DNA of 64,000 nt. It comes from Isoetes taiwanensis (taxonomy: Eukaryota; Streptophyta; Lycopodiopsida; Isoetales; Isoetaceae). Position numbers and translations under genes: made by a program. Below are positions 36,571-48,482 of the stretch, one piece after another; position 1 is the stretch's first letter; each line of letters starts with the position of its first letter. The notes beneath the pieces are model-generated. The model saw only the letters and a program-made list of their open reading frames with translations, was not told where the DNA came from and searched no databases. Location of the stretch: the NCBI GenBank assembly GCA_021234155.1, contig JAJEKV010000137.1:1574828-1638827 (forward strand), written 5' to 3'.

Positions 36571-37989
36571 TGTGACGTCTGACACGTCACTAGTACATGT
36601 CGACCCAGACGACATGTACACATCGACCATAAAGGGGTAGTACCCTAGGGTACAACCCTGTGACCCATTATATTGCACATGTTAAGGCCACATGTGAATA
36701 TAATATCCTTTTGCCATGTGGCAATAGCCCATTGACCAAAAAGGGCCCAGCCCTAAATTCGTGGGGATAAAGGGGCATAAACCCTAAAAGGGAAACCCTT
36801 TCGGTTTCCAGCCCCTATAAGTCGGATTGGAGCAGCATTGGACGCCTTTTCGCCTGAACAGTAGCAGAGGAACCGGAATTCCTTAGTTGCAGCTCGATCC
36901 AAGCCAACAATCTCGAGATCCAGCAGCATGGACACCTTCAGAGGAGTGGGAGCCAGCCAAGAAGCGGGTTAGTGGTTGATCCGATAGTTAGATCCGAGTT
37001 TTCAGCCCTCATTCCATAGGATTAGTATTCATTCTTAGCTATAGGCGACCCCTACAGCCTAAGAATGATAGACACTAACAAAGGAACCTAACCATGTATG
37101 ATTAGGATAGTTGTATTCTATTATTTCAGTTCTGTAGTGATGATATTGTGACATCCTATGCGCCACTCTTGTGTATTGGGAAGGGGGGTAGAGACCCAGA
37201 GCCCAAGTAGTTGGATGATCCTAGTTTTAGCCCATTAATTCCCACCAATGCGGCCGGTGCATAAGAGCCCGCCGGGTGGGTGGCGGAGCTAGACCCGGGC
37301 CGACAAGGGAGGTCTTGTCTAATCACAGTTGATCCCTCCGGTGCGTGGCGGCGGCCGGGAACGCTGTGAGCCGTGCCTAATACCCCAACCTGCGTGAGGG
37401 CGGGGTATGGGCTCGACACCTCTTGGGCGATGCGCCGTCTCCTAGGGGTTCAAGTCGATACGAAGCAAAGGGCTCTCCGCTCGCCTTGTGATTGGCATGA
37501 ACCTTCCGAGGGGGGAGTGATCCCCTCCCCGCCTCATCGGGCCGGGAGATGCAACCCGAAGTGGTAGCCCCTCCTCCGCTATTCACCCTAAGGCTAAGGT
37601 CGCTCCAATACTTTTCAGCCTATCCGCAAAGTATGCACCGAGACCCCAAGCCATCGGGCGATCCCCATCGGTCCGAGCCCGGGTAGGATCTTCTCTATGT
37701 TAGATGTACCGACGTGTGATGCAAAATATCAGTGATATGGTGGACCACCCTTCGAGGTGGGTATGTTATTATTGATTGATGTCATGTGCTCATGTTTTGT
37801 TTACGCTTGGTTGCTAGGGTCGATCCCGAGGGAGACTCTGATGAATGACACGCCCATTCTTCCCCTCGGGTTCTTGGCCACCATCGAGAGCCCGATGTTA
37901 GGTGGACGGCCTCATATCAGCGGGCAGATGCTGGTTTGAGGGATGATCTCCAGTTTGTATACGATCGGGGCATCGTATATGAGCCGGGG
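36571..37989 (+). repeat. LTR2 (middle LTR copy)
   Basis: It starts TGTGACGTCTGACACG right after the polypurine tract and matches LTR1 closely to GAGCCGGGG at 37,989. It lacks the ~36 bases that LTR1 has near the start and carries scattered small differences, concentrated at 37,240-37,700 in GC-rich sequence. Confidence 0.85.
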
Positions 37990-38516
37990 TAGAGTTAGTA
38001 ATTATCTAGGATTAGAGTAATTAGAGAACATAAGTAAGATAGAACAAATAGAAGAAAAGCATTTAGGAGAGCCCACTAAAATTCAGGCACTTTCGGCCGA
38101 CACCTCCAAGGGTGCGCCAGGAGCATGTTAGGTCCAGACCTAATGGGTCTCTCGCGCACTCTTAGAGGGGTCACCCCATGTGAACCCTATAACTCGGCCA
38201 TAGGTACCCCAAATGGTAAAATAAAAGATGAAATTCCATCTAAAAAGTTCAAATTAGCTAACATTGTATGTTAAAACACAGAAAAACACTAAATAAAAGT
38301 CAACTTAGAGCAACACCTCTAAGAGTGCGCCAGAGCATAGTTAGGTCACGACCTAACACCCTTCTCGCGCACTCTTGGAGGGGTCCCCTAAAAGTGACTT
38401 CACAAACTACTCAAAACTAACTCAAAGTGTGAAATAATTGGTAGAATCGAGCTTAAAATGCTTTCATTAGTGAGAAATGCATGTTCGTTAGTGTAAAATG
38501 GATACATTTAGGGCAG
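37990..38516 (+). repeat. second copy of the start of the internal region
   Basis: This matches 22,422-22,951 almost base for base, including hairpin repeats 1 and 2 (here 38,099-38,178 and 38,311-38,388). It stops at GGATACATTTAGGGCAG, where the tandem array begins. It shows that LTR2 is followed by a second internal region, as expected for a tandem element made by recombination between LTRs. Confidence 0.85.
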
Positions 38517-41500
38517 CCCAACGGATGTGTGGTGAGTTGGTATAGGCCTAGTAATGCCAAAATAAATGTGCACTTGGTCACGGGTTCAAACCCGGCCAGT
38601 GTATGTTTATCTTTGGGAGTTGGTTACTGGGGTTATACGGTCTTTGGGAGTTGGTTACTGGGGTTATACGGCCATGATCCCCGACGTGGTAGAACTTGTG
38701 CCTATACGTGTCCTCCACTTTGGCCCCTTGACCGGTGGTAGGGTATTCTAGCTAGTCTGTACAAGATGATATTCTAGTGACAAGACTAGTCTAGCTTGGA
38801 CCTTAAACAAAAATACAAAAATACCTGTGACATCCTAAGGCTAGGAGGTATCCTGCCTACAAAGTGTGCATGTATGGCTAAAGTTTTGCCCAACGGATGT
38901 GTGGTGAGTTGGTATAGGCCTAGTAATGCCAAAATAAATGTGCACTTGGTCACGGGTTCAAACCCGGCAGTATGTTTATCTTTGGGAGTTGGTTCTTTGG
39001 GTTATCTGCCATGATCCCCGACATGGTAGAACTTGTGCCTATCGTGTCCTCCACTTTGGCCCCTTGACCGGTGGTAGGGTATTCTAGCTAGTCTGTACAA
39101 GATGATATTCTAGTGACAAGACTAGTCTAGCTTGGACCTTAAACAAAAATACAAAAATACCTGTGACATCCTAAGGCTAGGAGGTATCCTGCCTACAAAG
39201 TGTGCATGTATGGCTAAAGTTTTGCCCAACGGATGTGTGGTGAGTTGGTATAGGCCTAGTAATGTCAAAATAAATGTGCACTTGGTCACGGGTTCAAACC
39301 CGGCCAGTGTATGTTTATCTTTGGGAGTTGGTTACTGGGGTTATACGGCCATGATCCCCGACGTGGTAGAGCTTGTGCCTATACGTGTCCTCCACTTTGG
39401 CCCCTTGACCGGTGGTAGGGTATTCTAGCTAGTCTGTACAAGATGATATTCTAGTGACAAGACTAGTCTAGCTTGGACCTTAAACAAAAATACAAAAATA
39501 CCTGTGACATCCTAAGGCTAGGAGGTATCCTGCCTACTCCTGCCTACAAAGTGTGCATGTATGGCTAAAGTTTTGCCCAATGGATGTGTGGTGAGTTGGT
39601 ATAGGCCTAATAATGCCAAAATAAATGTGCACTTGGTCACGGGTTCAAACCCGGCCAGTGTATGTTTATCTTTGGGAGTTGGTTACTGGGGTTATACGGT
39701 CTTTGGGAGTTGGTTACTGGGGTTATCACGGCCATGATCCCCGCGTGGTAGAACTTGTGCCTATCGTGTCCTCCACTTTGGCCCCTTGACCGGTGGTAGG
39801 GTATTCTAGCTAGTCTGCGTACAAGATGATATTCTAGTGACAAGACTAGTCTAGCTTGGACCTTAAACAAAATACAAAAATACCTGTGACATCCTAAGGC
39901 TAGGAGGTATCCTGCCTACAAAGTGTGCATGTATGGCTAAAGTTTTGCCCAACGGATGTGTGGTGAGTTGGTATAGGCCTAGTAATACCAAAATAAATGT
40001 GCACTTGGTCACGGGTTCAAACCCTACGGTGTATGTTTATCTTTGGGAGTTGGTTACTGGGGTTATACGGCCATGATCCCCGACGTGGTAGAACTTGTGC
40101 CTATACGTGTCCTCCACTTTGGCCCCTTGACCGGTGGTAGGGTATTCTAGCTAGTCTGTACAAGATGATATTCTAGTGACAAGACTAGTCTAGCTTGGAC
40201 CTTAAACAAAAATACAAAAATACCTGTGACATCCTAAGGCTAGGAGGTATCCTGCCTACAAAGTGTGCATGTATGGCTAAAGTTTTGCCCAACGGATGTG
40301 TGGTGAGTTGGTATAGGCCTAGTAATGCCAAAATAAATGTTCACTTGGTCACGGGTTCAAACCCCGGCGATGTATGTTTATCTTTGGGAGTTGGTTCTTG
40401 GGGTTATCTGGCCATGATCCCCGGCGTGGTAGAGCTTGTGCCTATCGTGTCCTCCACTTTGGCCCTTGACCCTGGTAGGGTATTCTAGCTAGTGCATACA
40501 AGATGATATTCTAGTGACAAGACTAGTCTAGCTTGGACCTTAAACAAAAATACAAAAATACACATGACATCCTAAGGCTAGGAGGTATCCACGCCTACAA
40601 AGTGTGCATGTATGGCTAAAGTTTTGCCCAATGGATGTGTGGTGAGTTGGTATAGGCCTAGTAATGCCAAAATAAATGTGCACTTGGTCACGGGTTCAAA
40701 CCCGGCCAGTGTATGTTTATCTTTGGGAGTTGGTTCTTGGGGGTTATCTGGCCATGATCCCGGCGTGGTAGAACTTGTGCCTATACGTGTCCTCCACTTT
40801 GGCCCCTTGACCGGTGGTAGGGTATTCTAGCTAGTCTGTACAAGATGATATTCTAGTGACAAGACTAGTCTAGCTTGGACCTTAAACAAAAATACAAAAA
40901 TACACAGCTTGACATCCTAAGGCTAGGAGGTATCACCCTACAAAGTGTGCATGTATGGCTAAAGTTTTGCCCAACGGATGTATGGTGAGTTGGTATAGGC
41001 CTAGTAATGCCAAAATAAATGTGCACTTGGTCACGGGTTCAAACCGGCTAGTGTATGTTTATCTTTGGGAGTTGGTTCTTTGGGGTTATCTGGCCATGAT
41101 CCCCGGCGTGGTAGAACTTGTGCCTATCGTGTCCTCCACTTTGGCCCCTTGACCCGGTGGTAGGGTATTCTAGCTAGTGCATACAAGATGATATTCTAGT
41201 GACAAGACTAGTCTAGCTTGGACCTTAAACAAAAATACAAAAATACCTGTGACATCCTAAGGCTAGGAGGTATCCTGCCTACAAAGTGTGCATGTATGGC
41301 TAAAGTTTTGCCCAACGGATGTGTGGTGAGTTGGTATAGGCCTAGTAATGCCAAAATAAATGTGCACTTGGTCACGGGTTCAAATCCGGCGGTGTATGTT
41401 TATCTTTGGGAGTTGGTTCTTATTACCGGGTCACGGCCATGATCCCGACGTGGTAGAACTTGTGCCTATCACGTGTCCTCCACTTTGGCCCTTGGATAGG

Positions 41501-41562
41501 TGGTAGGGTATTCTAGCTGAATGCATGCAAGATGATATTCTAGTGACAAGACTAGTCTAGCT
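38517..41562 (+). repeat. forward half of the palindromic tandem array: nine ~340-bp SINE-like units
   Basis: Units start CCCAACGGATGTGTGG at 38,517, 38,889, 39,225, 39,576, 39,948, 40,288, 40,627, 40,970 and 41,311, so the period is mostly 336-351 bp, with two units of 372. Each unit has GGTGAGTTGGTATAGGCC (A-box-like) and, ~55 bp later, GGGTTCAAACCC, a match to the pol III B box. The ~98-residue open frames seen in several units are repeats of one another and are not credible proteins. Units differ by small indels, mainly around the TTACTGGGG and GTACAAGATG segments. Confidence 0.85.
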
Positions 41563-43553
41563 TGGTATTTTTTGTTTATGGTCCAAGCTAGACTAGTCTT
41601 GTCACTAGAATATCATCTTGTATACGACTAGCTAGAATATCCCACCACCGCGCCAAGGCAAAGTGGAGGACACGTTAGGCACAAGTTCTACCACGCCGGA
41701 TCATGGCCGATAACCCCAAAAACCAACTCCCAAAGCTAAACATACACCGCCGGGTTTGAACCCCTGACCAAATGCACATTTATTTTGGCATTACTAGGCC
41801 TATACCAACTCACCACACATCCGTTTTAGCCATACATGCAACACTTTGTGGGTGATACCTCCTAGCCTTAGGATGTCAGCGGTATTTTTTGTATTTTTGT
41901 TTATGGTCCAAGCTAGACTAGTCTTGTCACTAGAATATCATCTTGTACACGACTAGCTAGAATATCCCACCACCGGTTAAGGGGCCAAAGTGGAGGACAT
42001 GTGGAGGACACGTATAGGCACAAGTTCTACCACGTCGGGGATCATGGCCGTATAACCCCAGTAACCAACTCCCAAAGCTAAACATACACTGGCCAGGTTT
42101 GAACCCCTGACCAAATGCACATTTATTTTGGCATTACTAGGCCTATACCAACTCACCACACATCCGTTGGGCAAAACTTTAGCCATACATGCACACTTTG
42201 TAGGCAGGATACCTCCTAGCCTTAGGATGTCACAGGTATTTTTGTATTTTTTGTTTATGGTCCAAGCTAGACTAGTCTTGTCACTAGAATATCATCTTGT
42301 ACACGACTAGCTAGAATATCCCACCACCGGTTAAGGGGCCAAAGTGGAGGACATGTATAGGCTTTTAAGTTCTACCACGTCGGGGATCATCATCGTATAA
42401 CCCGGTAACCAACTCCCAAAGCTAAACATACACTGGCCAGTTTTGAACCCCTGACCAAATGCACATTTATTTTGGCATTACTAGGCCTATACCAACTCAC
42501 CACACATCCGTTGGGCAAAACTTTAGCCATACATGCACACTTTGTAGGCAGGATACCTCCTAGCCTTAGGATGTCCGCAATTATTTTTGTATTTTTGTTT
42601 AAGGTCCAAGCTAGACTAGTCTTGTCACTAGAATATCATCTTGTGCGGACTAGCTAGAATACCCTACCACCGGTCAAGGGGCCAAAGTGGAGGACACGAT
42701 AGGCACAAGTTCTACCACCTCGGGGATCATGGCCGTCAGTATAACCCCATAACCAACTCCCAAAGATAAACATACACTGGCGGGTTTGAACCCGTGACCA
42801 AGTGCACATTTATTTTGGCATTACTAGGCCTATACCAACTCACCACACATCCGTTGGGCAAAACTTTAGCCATACATGCACACTTTGTGGCGGGGATACC
42901 TCCTAGCCTTAGGATGTCATGTATTTTTGTATTTTTGTTTAAGGTCCAAGCTAGACTAGTCTTGTCACTAGAATATCATCTTGTGCACTAGCTAGAATAC
43001 CCTACCACCGGTCAAGGGGCCAAAGTGGAGGACACGTATAGGCACAAGTTCTACCACGTCGGGGATCATGGCCGTATAACCCCAGTAACCAACTCCCAAA
43101 GATAAACATACACTGGCCGGGTTTGAACCCGTGACCAAGTGCACATTTATTTTGGCATTACTAGGCCTATACCAACTCACCACACATCCGTTGGGCAAAA
43201 CTTTAGCCATACATGCACACTTTGTAGGCAGGATACCTCCTAGCCTTAGGATGTCACAGGTATTTTTGTATTTTTGTTTAAGGTCCAAGCTAGACTAGTC
43301 TTGTCACTAGAATATCATCTTGTACAGACTAGCTAGAATACCCTACCACCGGTCAAGGGGCCAAAGTGGAGGACACGTATAGGCACAAGTTCTACCACGT
43401 CGGGGATCATGGCCAGATAACCCTGATAACCAACTCCCAAAGATAAACATACACTGGCCGGGTTTGAACCCGTGACCAAGTGCACATTTATTTTGGCATT
43501 ACTAGGCCTATACCAACTCACCACACATCCGTTGGGCTGCCCTAAATGTATCC
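41563..43553 (-). repeat. inverted half of the palindromic tandem array: about six units
   Basis: The same ~340-bp units run in reverse complement. The turn is at ~41,565-41,590, where CTAGCTTGG is followed by a short AT spacer and CCAAGCTAG. The right end carries the reverse complement of the left flank (GCCCTAAATGTATCC), so the inverted copy includes retrotransposon sequence from outside the array. It is then joined abruptly to LTR3. Confidence 0.85.
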
Positions 43554-44398
43554 AATTAATGCGGCCTGTGCATAAGAGCCCGCCTGGCTGTGGGTGGCGG
43601 AGCTAGACCGGCTGACAAGGGAGGTCTTGTCTAATCACGGTTGATCCCTCTAGTGCGTAGCGACGGCCGGGGAACATTGTGAGCCAGGCCTAGTACCCTG
43701 GCACTGCGTGAGGGCAGGGTATGGGCTCGACACCTCTTGGGCGATGCGTCGTCTCCTAGGGGTTCAAGTCGTGATCTGAGCAAAGTGGCTCTCTCGCTCA
43801 GCCGTGATTGGCATGAACCTTCTGGAGGGGAGTGATCCCTCCCGCCTCATCGGGCTGGGGAGATGCAACCCGATGCGGTAGCCCCTCGGCTATTCACCGG
43901 GGCTCTGGTCGGGGCTCCAATACTTTTCAGCCTATCTGCAAAGTATGCACAGGAGGGGCGGATGGAGTGAACTACCCAACGGCCATGTTCCTATGCCATC
44001 CAAATCCATTTGCCATGAATTCTATCTGCATTGCTATCTGGAGACCCCAAGCCGTCAGTCGATCCCCATCAATCCGAGCCTGGGTAGGATCTTCCCTATG
44101 TTATGTTGATGTACTGACGTGTGATGCAGCTACTGTGATATGGTGGACCACCCTTCGAGGTGGGTATGTTATTATTGATTGATGTCATGTGCTCATGTTT
44201 TGTTTACGCTTCTGTTGCTAGGTCGATCCCGAGGGAGACGGGATGAATGACACGTCCATTCTTCCTCAATGGGGTTCTTAAGCCCATCGAGCCCGATGTT
44301 AGGTGGACGGCCTCATATCAGCGGGCAGATGCTGGTTTGAGAGATGATCTCCCGTTTGTATACGATCGGGGCATCGTATATGAGCCGGGGCCGTCACA
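43554..44398 (+). repeat. LTR3, 5'-truncated terminal LTR
   Basis: It begins at AATTAATGCGG (equivalent to LTR1 from ~21,672) and runs to the true terminus CCGTCACA at 44,398. It contains an ~88-bp insertion at ~43,951-44,038 that is absent from LTR1 and LTR2. It is followed by the CTTTT duplication. Confidence 0.85.
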
Positions 44399-44403
44399 CT
44401 TTT
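44399..44403 (+). repeat. 3' target-site duplication CTTTT
   Basis: Identical to the five bases before LTR1. Confidence 0.85.
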
Positions 44404-44496
44404 GGACCTGCTTCTAGATTCAGAAGTTTCAGGTACAACATTGTCTTGTACTTCTGCTGCTGCTACCTCAGAAACAACATCTACAAGATGATCCAA
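44404..44496 (-). pseudogene. upstream half of the minus-strand frame split by the retrotransposon
   Basis: Minus-strand translation reads DHLVDVVSEVAAAEV...ETSESRSRSK and continues in frame, across one CTTTT, into RIFIPKDIKG at 20,950. The product is unknown. Confidence 0.45.
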
Positions 44497-45196
44497 TGGA
44501 GTCTCATTGGCATTATCTTGATAGGATCTAATGAGTTAAATGTCTAGCCACTTGTTAATTATCTTGCTAAGTTCCCTTAGATAAGATCAATGCATTACAA
44601 TAAGGCAAAGTCAAATAATAAGACAATGTAAATGAGATTTTCAATAAACTAAAGGAACTTATTTATTCACACTCGATAACCCAGGCATTCATATTAAAAT
44701 GAATCCACCTGCAAAAATACACTGCTCAACTCATCCGGATCTTGTTCTTATATAGGCAGGCACCAATTCTTGTGGAATCGGCACCGATTGAGTACGTCGA
44801 TTTCGCTCCATTCCATGCTTGAATATCAAACATGGCATCAGATCATTTGACCGATATTTATGTCTGCTTTCTTGACCATTGAACCTTAGGTTCACGAATT
44901 AAAATATAAACCTTTAACCCTTGATCATAAGTTAACCATTAAAACAATATTCTTCTCCATAGATTAACCTTTGAACTAAGGTTTGTTCTTAACCCCTTCC
45001 CATACACATACATGTTTGCCTAGGTTTCACCTTGTAATTCTTCAATAGCTAGTAATCTCCTTCATGTATGCTTTTGTCTTGAACTGTGAAAAGTTCTGTG
45101 GTAAGATTCTGCACTTCACTATAGCACTTATTATAATATGAACTTCTCCCTTTCACTATCCCTTCATATTATAATTTCTGCAACTGATCAAACTTC

Positions 45197-45640
45197 TCAA
45201 ATAATTGAATTTTGACTCTGCCAACGGCTTTGTGAGTATGTCTGCCAACTGTTTGTCTGTTTGTACATATTTGACCTGTATGATATTTTTATTCACCAAA
45301 ATGTGCCTCTAGTGCAATATGCTTTGTCCTCTCATGTAATATGGGATTTTTGGTCATAGCAATGCAACTCATACTGTCAGAATACAATGTTAATGGATCT
45401 TTTTGACACATTCCCATCTCATTTAATAACCTTCTGCTCCACACCATTTCTTTGGCTGCAAGAGTTGTAGCAGAATATTCTGCTTCTGCAGATGAAAAGT
45501 GCTATGGCATTTTGCTTTTTACATTTCCATGATATAGGGCCTCCTCCCAACATTAGAATAAATCCTGATGTGGACTTTCTTTCATCTGGATCACCTCCCC
45601 AGTCTGAATCACAATATGACTCTAATTTAAGGTAAAAAAA
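45197..45640 (-). pseudogene. Ty1/copia pol 3' end: RNase H and tail
   Basis: Minus-strand translation gives the copia RNase H signature SYCDSDWGGDPDERKSTSGF and GGPISWKCKKQN (45,530-45,620). Then, in shifted frames, come the KHIALEAHF and QVKYVQT/ILTKPL-type terminal blocks at 45,200-45,330. Stops and frame changes make it dead. The upstream pol is missing, because the sequence changes abruptly near 45,640. Confidence 0.75.
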
Positions 45641-46230
45641 TCTTCCTCCCCTCCTTGACACTCTAAAAATTCACAATTGCATCGCTCACGGTTGTCAATA
45701 GAACTGTTGATGAACCCTGCAATATTGCCATGAACCCCTGGCCGACCATCAATAAACTTCAACTCCTCATCACATGCCCCCACAGCTATCGACGCAGCAT
45801 TGGAATTCATTCCATAAATCCTCATACGCCAAGCATATTTAGTCAAAGTTTGCCAAGTTTTCCAATCGCATTACTTCGGGACATATGGCATTAATGGAAT
45901 GTGGGTATCTCGCTCCACTTCTATCACGCGTCGTCTTGAGATAAGGCGAATCCGGCTTACGGACAAATGCGGCTCCAGCATAATGATGTATCTTCTTCCC
46001 CAATAAGCAAATTCTTGATCCATAGGGATAGGTAAGTCTACTGGCCACAAGCCAAATGTCTTGCGGTGCCTAACAAAGGGTCGGACTAATCTTTGCAATT
46101 CTTCAGGAATTTCACGCTTTCGAGGGAGGAGGCCAAGCGTTCTTGGGAAATGTGCGACACATGCAATGTTCTCATGATTGTAGCCCTTCGTGTTCTTTCC
46201 GCGGGGAACACTTTCAGCGTTGAGCGGCAC
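45641..46230 (-). pseudogene. possible SET-domain-like gene fragment
   Basis: Minus-strand frames read a segment ending in VHGNIAGFINSS followed by NCEF (45,660-45,735). This resembles the SET signature in which a GN..RFIN(H/S) block is followed by an NC motif. The neighbouring upstream frame (45,839-46,048) could be more of the same domain. Frames shift near 45,840 and 45,650. The short motif match is the only support, so the call is tentative. Confidence 0.35.
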
Positions 46231-46646
46231 CCATCCACATTATTGATGAATCGGGTTCTTGCCCGGTTTCATATGCCTCTATGGACAACATTAAACCAAA
46301 ATCCACATCTAGTTTGGAGGAGACATCAAGATCATCTACCTACATATTTAGATATCATAAACATCTTGAATATATACTTGAATTGGGAGAGATACTCTTA
46401 AAAAAAAAAAAAACAAATAATAATTGTATACCAACCTGATATCCATGACGAGCATCAGATCTGGTGGGTTGTTCAAATGTACCAAATCTTATCAGATGGT
46501 CTTCAACAACCGTTCTAAGTCGTCTCTTCAGCCCCATACATCTTTTACAATCGCAAACTATTTTGTCCCTCTGCCAATTACAAAAGGTAAGTACTATATA
46601 CTGCACAATAGTTTGAACGGCTGTGATAGATACAATATATGGTAGT
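46231..46646. other. no recognised gene
   Basis: Short frames only. A poly-A run is present at ~46,401-46,413. Nothing else is supported. Confidence 0.5.
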
Positions 46647-46694
46647 ATAAACCCTAAACCCTAAACCCTAAACCCTAAACCCTAAATCCTAAAT
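46647..46694 (+). repeat. interstitial telomere-like repeat (CCCTAAA)n
   Basis: About five perfect CCCTAAA units plus one variant (TCCTAAA). CCCTAAA is the complement of the plant telomere repeat TTTAGGG. It is interstitial because ordinary sequence lies on both sides. Confidence 0.9.
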
Positions 46695-46696
46695 GG

Positions 46697-47035
46697 ATGA
46701 CTGGCCCGGACACGTAGTCCTCTCCACTCAAGGTGAAGCCGACCATGCCCTTTCCCGAGTACGACCCTTATATAAGTTTCAATTTCAATAAAGATCTTTT
46801 GGAGACGCGCTAGCCCCGATACATAGAGTCCCCTCCACTCAAGGTGAAGTCGACATATGACCTTGACTACGCGACACCTCAATTTTGTAATCTACATTGT
46901 ACTTAGTAAGGTATGAAGGTGAGTTTGGGCCTGGCACACCTGGTCCTCTCCACTCAAGGTGGAGGCGACCGTGTCCTTGACCAAAAACACCTGCGTTTTT
47001 TTTTACTACTCGCAGTACACGTCCTCTCCTAGTTT
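46697..47035 (+). repeat. three-copy ~113-bp tandem repeat
   Basis: The phrase TCCACTCAAGGTG recurs at 46,723, 46,833 and 46,949, each with similar flanks (GGCCCGGACACGTAGTCC-type before, GAAGCCGACC-type after). A fourth weak copy may start near 47,015. It lies directly next to the telomere-like run. Confidence 0.7.
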
Positions 47036-47289
47036 ATATATGTCTAGGCTACTAAATACAAGAATCAGTAACTTACATGTGACGGTTCCGCATATCCAGC
47101 CTCCCCTGGTGGTAAGACAACATCAATCTGTCTCCTGGCCATCTCCAGGCGTCGATCATGCCGATGACCATGGCGATCCATGTAGGGCAGCAACAAGTAT
47201 AAGATATGGTTAAAAAGAAGAACACCAAAGGCGCTAGGCTGGAAGAGGAGCGAAAGAAAATAACAATGAATGCCGAGAAAAAAGTTGTT

Positions 47290-47800
47290 TATATAGAAAT
47301 CTGTAACGTCGCATGCGACGTGACGTCGCCGGCGACGTAGTGTCAACGGTCACATGCCAGGTCACCTACGACTTGGCGGTACACCCAACGCAATGCGTCT
47401 GACGCGTGTCATACGTCGTGTAGACCACGCCGCATCGACGTGATAGTCAACGGTCAAAATCCGGGTCACATGCGACCGGCGCAAAGACGTGGCGATGCGT
47501 CGCATCGACGTGTCTTAGGTTCTCAGATGTCACATGACGCCGATGCGACGCCCGGACATTTGTCGTGACATTTGTCGTTGACATTTGCCGGTTATGAAAT
47601 TTATGTATACCTATGCCGTTACGAGCAACCTAAAATCGAGAGCAAGTTTTGTGTAACAACCTAAAAATCGCATACCTCAAAACACTTGAACATAGCTTGA
47701 TTAGTCGCATCCGCAGAGCAAATTTGCGTGACCAGTCCGACATTTGCCGTGACATTTGTCGTGACGATGCCGTGTGGGCGATGGCATTTTTAGGCAAATT
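47290..47800. repeat. CpG-rich satellite-like DNA
   Basis: Dense short motifs such as GCATGCGACGTGACGTCGC, GTCAACGGTCA (twice) and GACATTTGTCGTGACATTTG (several times). Similar CpG-rich motifs occur again at 51.2-51.8 kb. Nothing coding is supported. Confidence 0.6.
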
Positions 47801-48482
47801 TTGATCGACGCTTTGACACATGGGACATTAATGCCTTGGATTTGCAAGGAGTCGCCGGGAAGCTTCTCCCACTATCTTTGGACACCAAGTTCCTCATTCG
47901 ATTGCATTTTGTTGCTTCTCTAAAGATGTTGGACTGAGGATATGGGAGTCCCACTTTTGACTACCCAATCTTCTCGTTGTAGAAATTCTAGGGTAAATCC
48001 ATATGTCATTTCTAATTCCTTCTTTTTTCTCTTTCTCTGGATCAACCAGAAGCTAAATTATGAGCTCAAAAAATTCTGGATCAACCATCTCCAACTCCAT
48101 GTCCATCACTAAATTCATCTGCTTTTTCAAAATACCCATAGCACAAATAGGCCTATATAAATTAAAACAAGCAATATTATTGTCATATCCTTATTCATCG
48201 TGGCATTCATCTTCTTGATATCCATCCTGATCATATTCATCTTCTTCATATTTTTATCTTCAAATTCCATTTTGAAAAACTGATTTCAGAAATCTATATC
48301 ATATCATATATCCAGTTTTTTGTATTCTACATCATGCTTATATACATAAGGCAGTGCCTCAAAAATTCTGGATCAACCATAAGCTAAATTCTGAGCTCAA
48401 AAAATTCTGGATCAACCAGGAGCTAATCTGAGCTCAAAACTACCATATTATAGTTATATCAAAAGATAGAATTTAAGTTGCT
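47801..48482. other. no recognised gene; short phrase repeated
   Basis: The phrase AAAAATTCTGGATCAACCA recurs three times (48,067; 48,360; 48,398), with a related GCTAAAT...GAGCTCAAAA flank, so this is a decayed local duplication. No gene is seen. Confidence 0.5.

Larger units (their letters stand above)
20963..44398 (+). mobile_element. composite 23.4-kb Ty3/gypsy chromovirus with three LTR copies, accessory genes and nested insertions
   Basis: The element begins TGTGACG, ends CGTCACA and is flanked by CTTTT. Order on the plus strand: LTR1; leader with hairpin repeats; histone H3-like frame; acidic accessory frame; gag; protease; reverse transcriptase (split by a 4.2-kb DNA transposon); RNase H; integrase with chromodomain; 3' untranslated region; polypurine tract; LTR2; a second copy of the first ~530 bp of the internal region; a ~5-kb palindromic tandem array; and the last ~60% of a third LTR. 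The gag-pol order with integrase after RNase H, plus the chromodomain, makes it a chromovirus. No plant initiator-Met primer site (TGGTATCAGAGC) is evident after LTR1. Frameshifts and a stop mark it as non-autonomous now. Confidence 0.85.

Noticed and set aside
36302-36640. 112-residue plus-strand frame before LTR2
   Set aside because: It runs across the polypurine tract into the LTR, so it cannot be an element gene, and it has no family motif.
38517-43553. Repeated ~98-residue open frames in the tandem units, and the array as a CRISPR
   Set aside because: The frames are copies of one non-coding unit and break in several copies. Units are ~340 bp without short repeats and unique spacers, and this is plant DNA.
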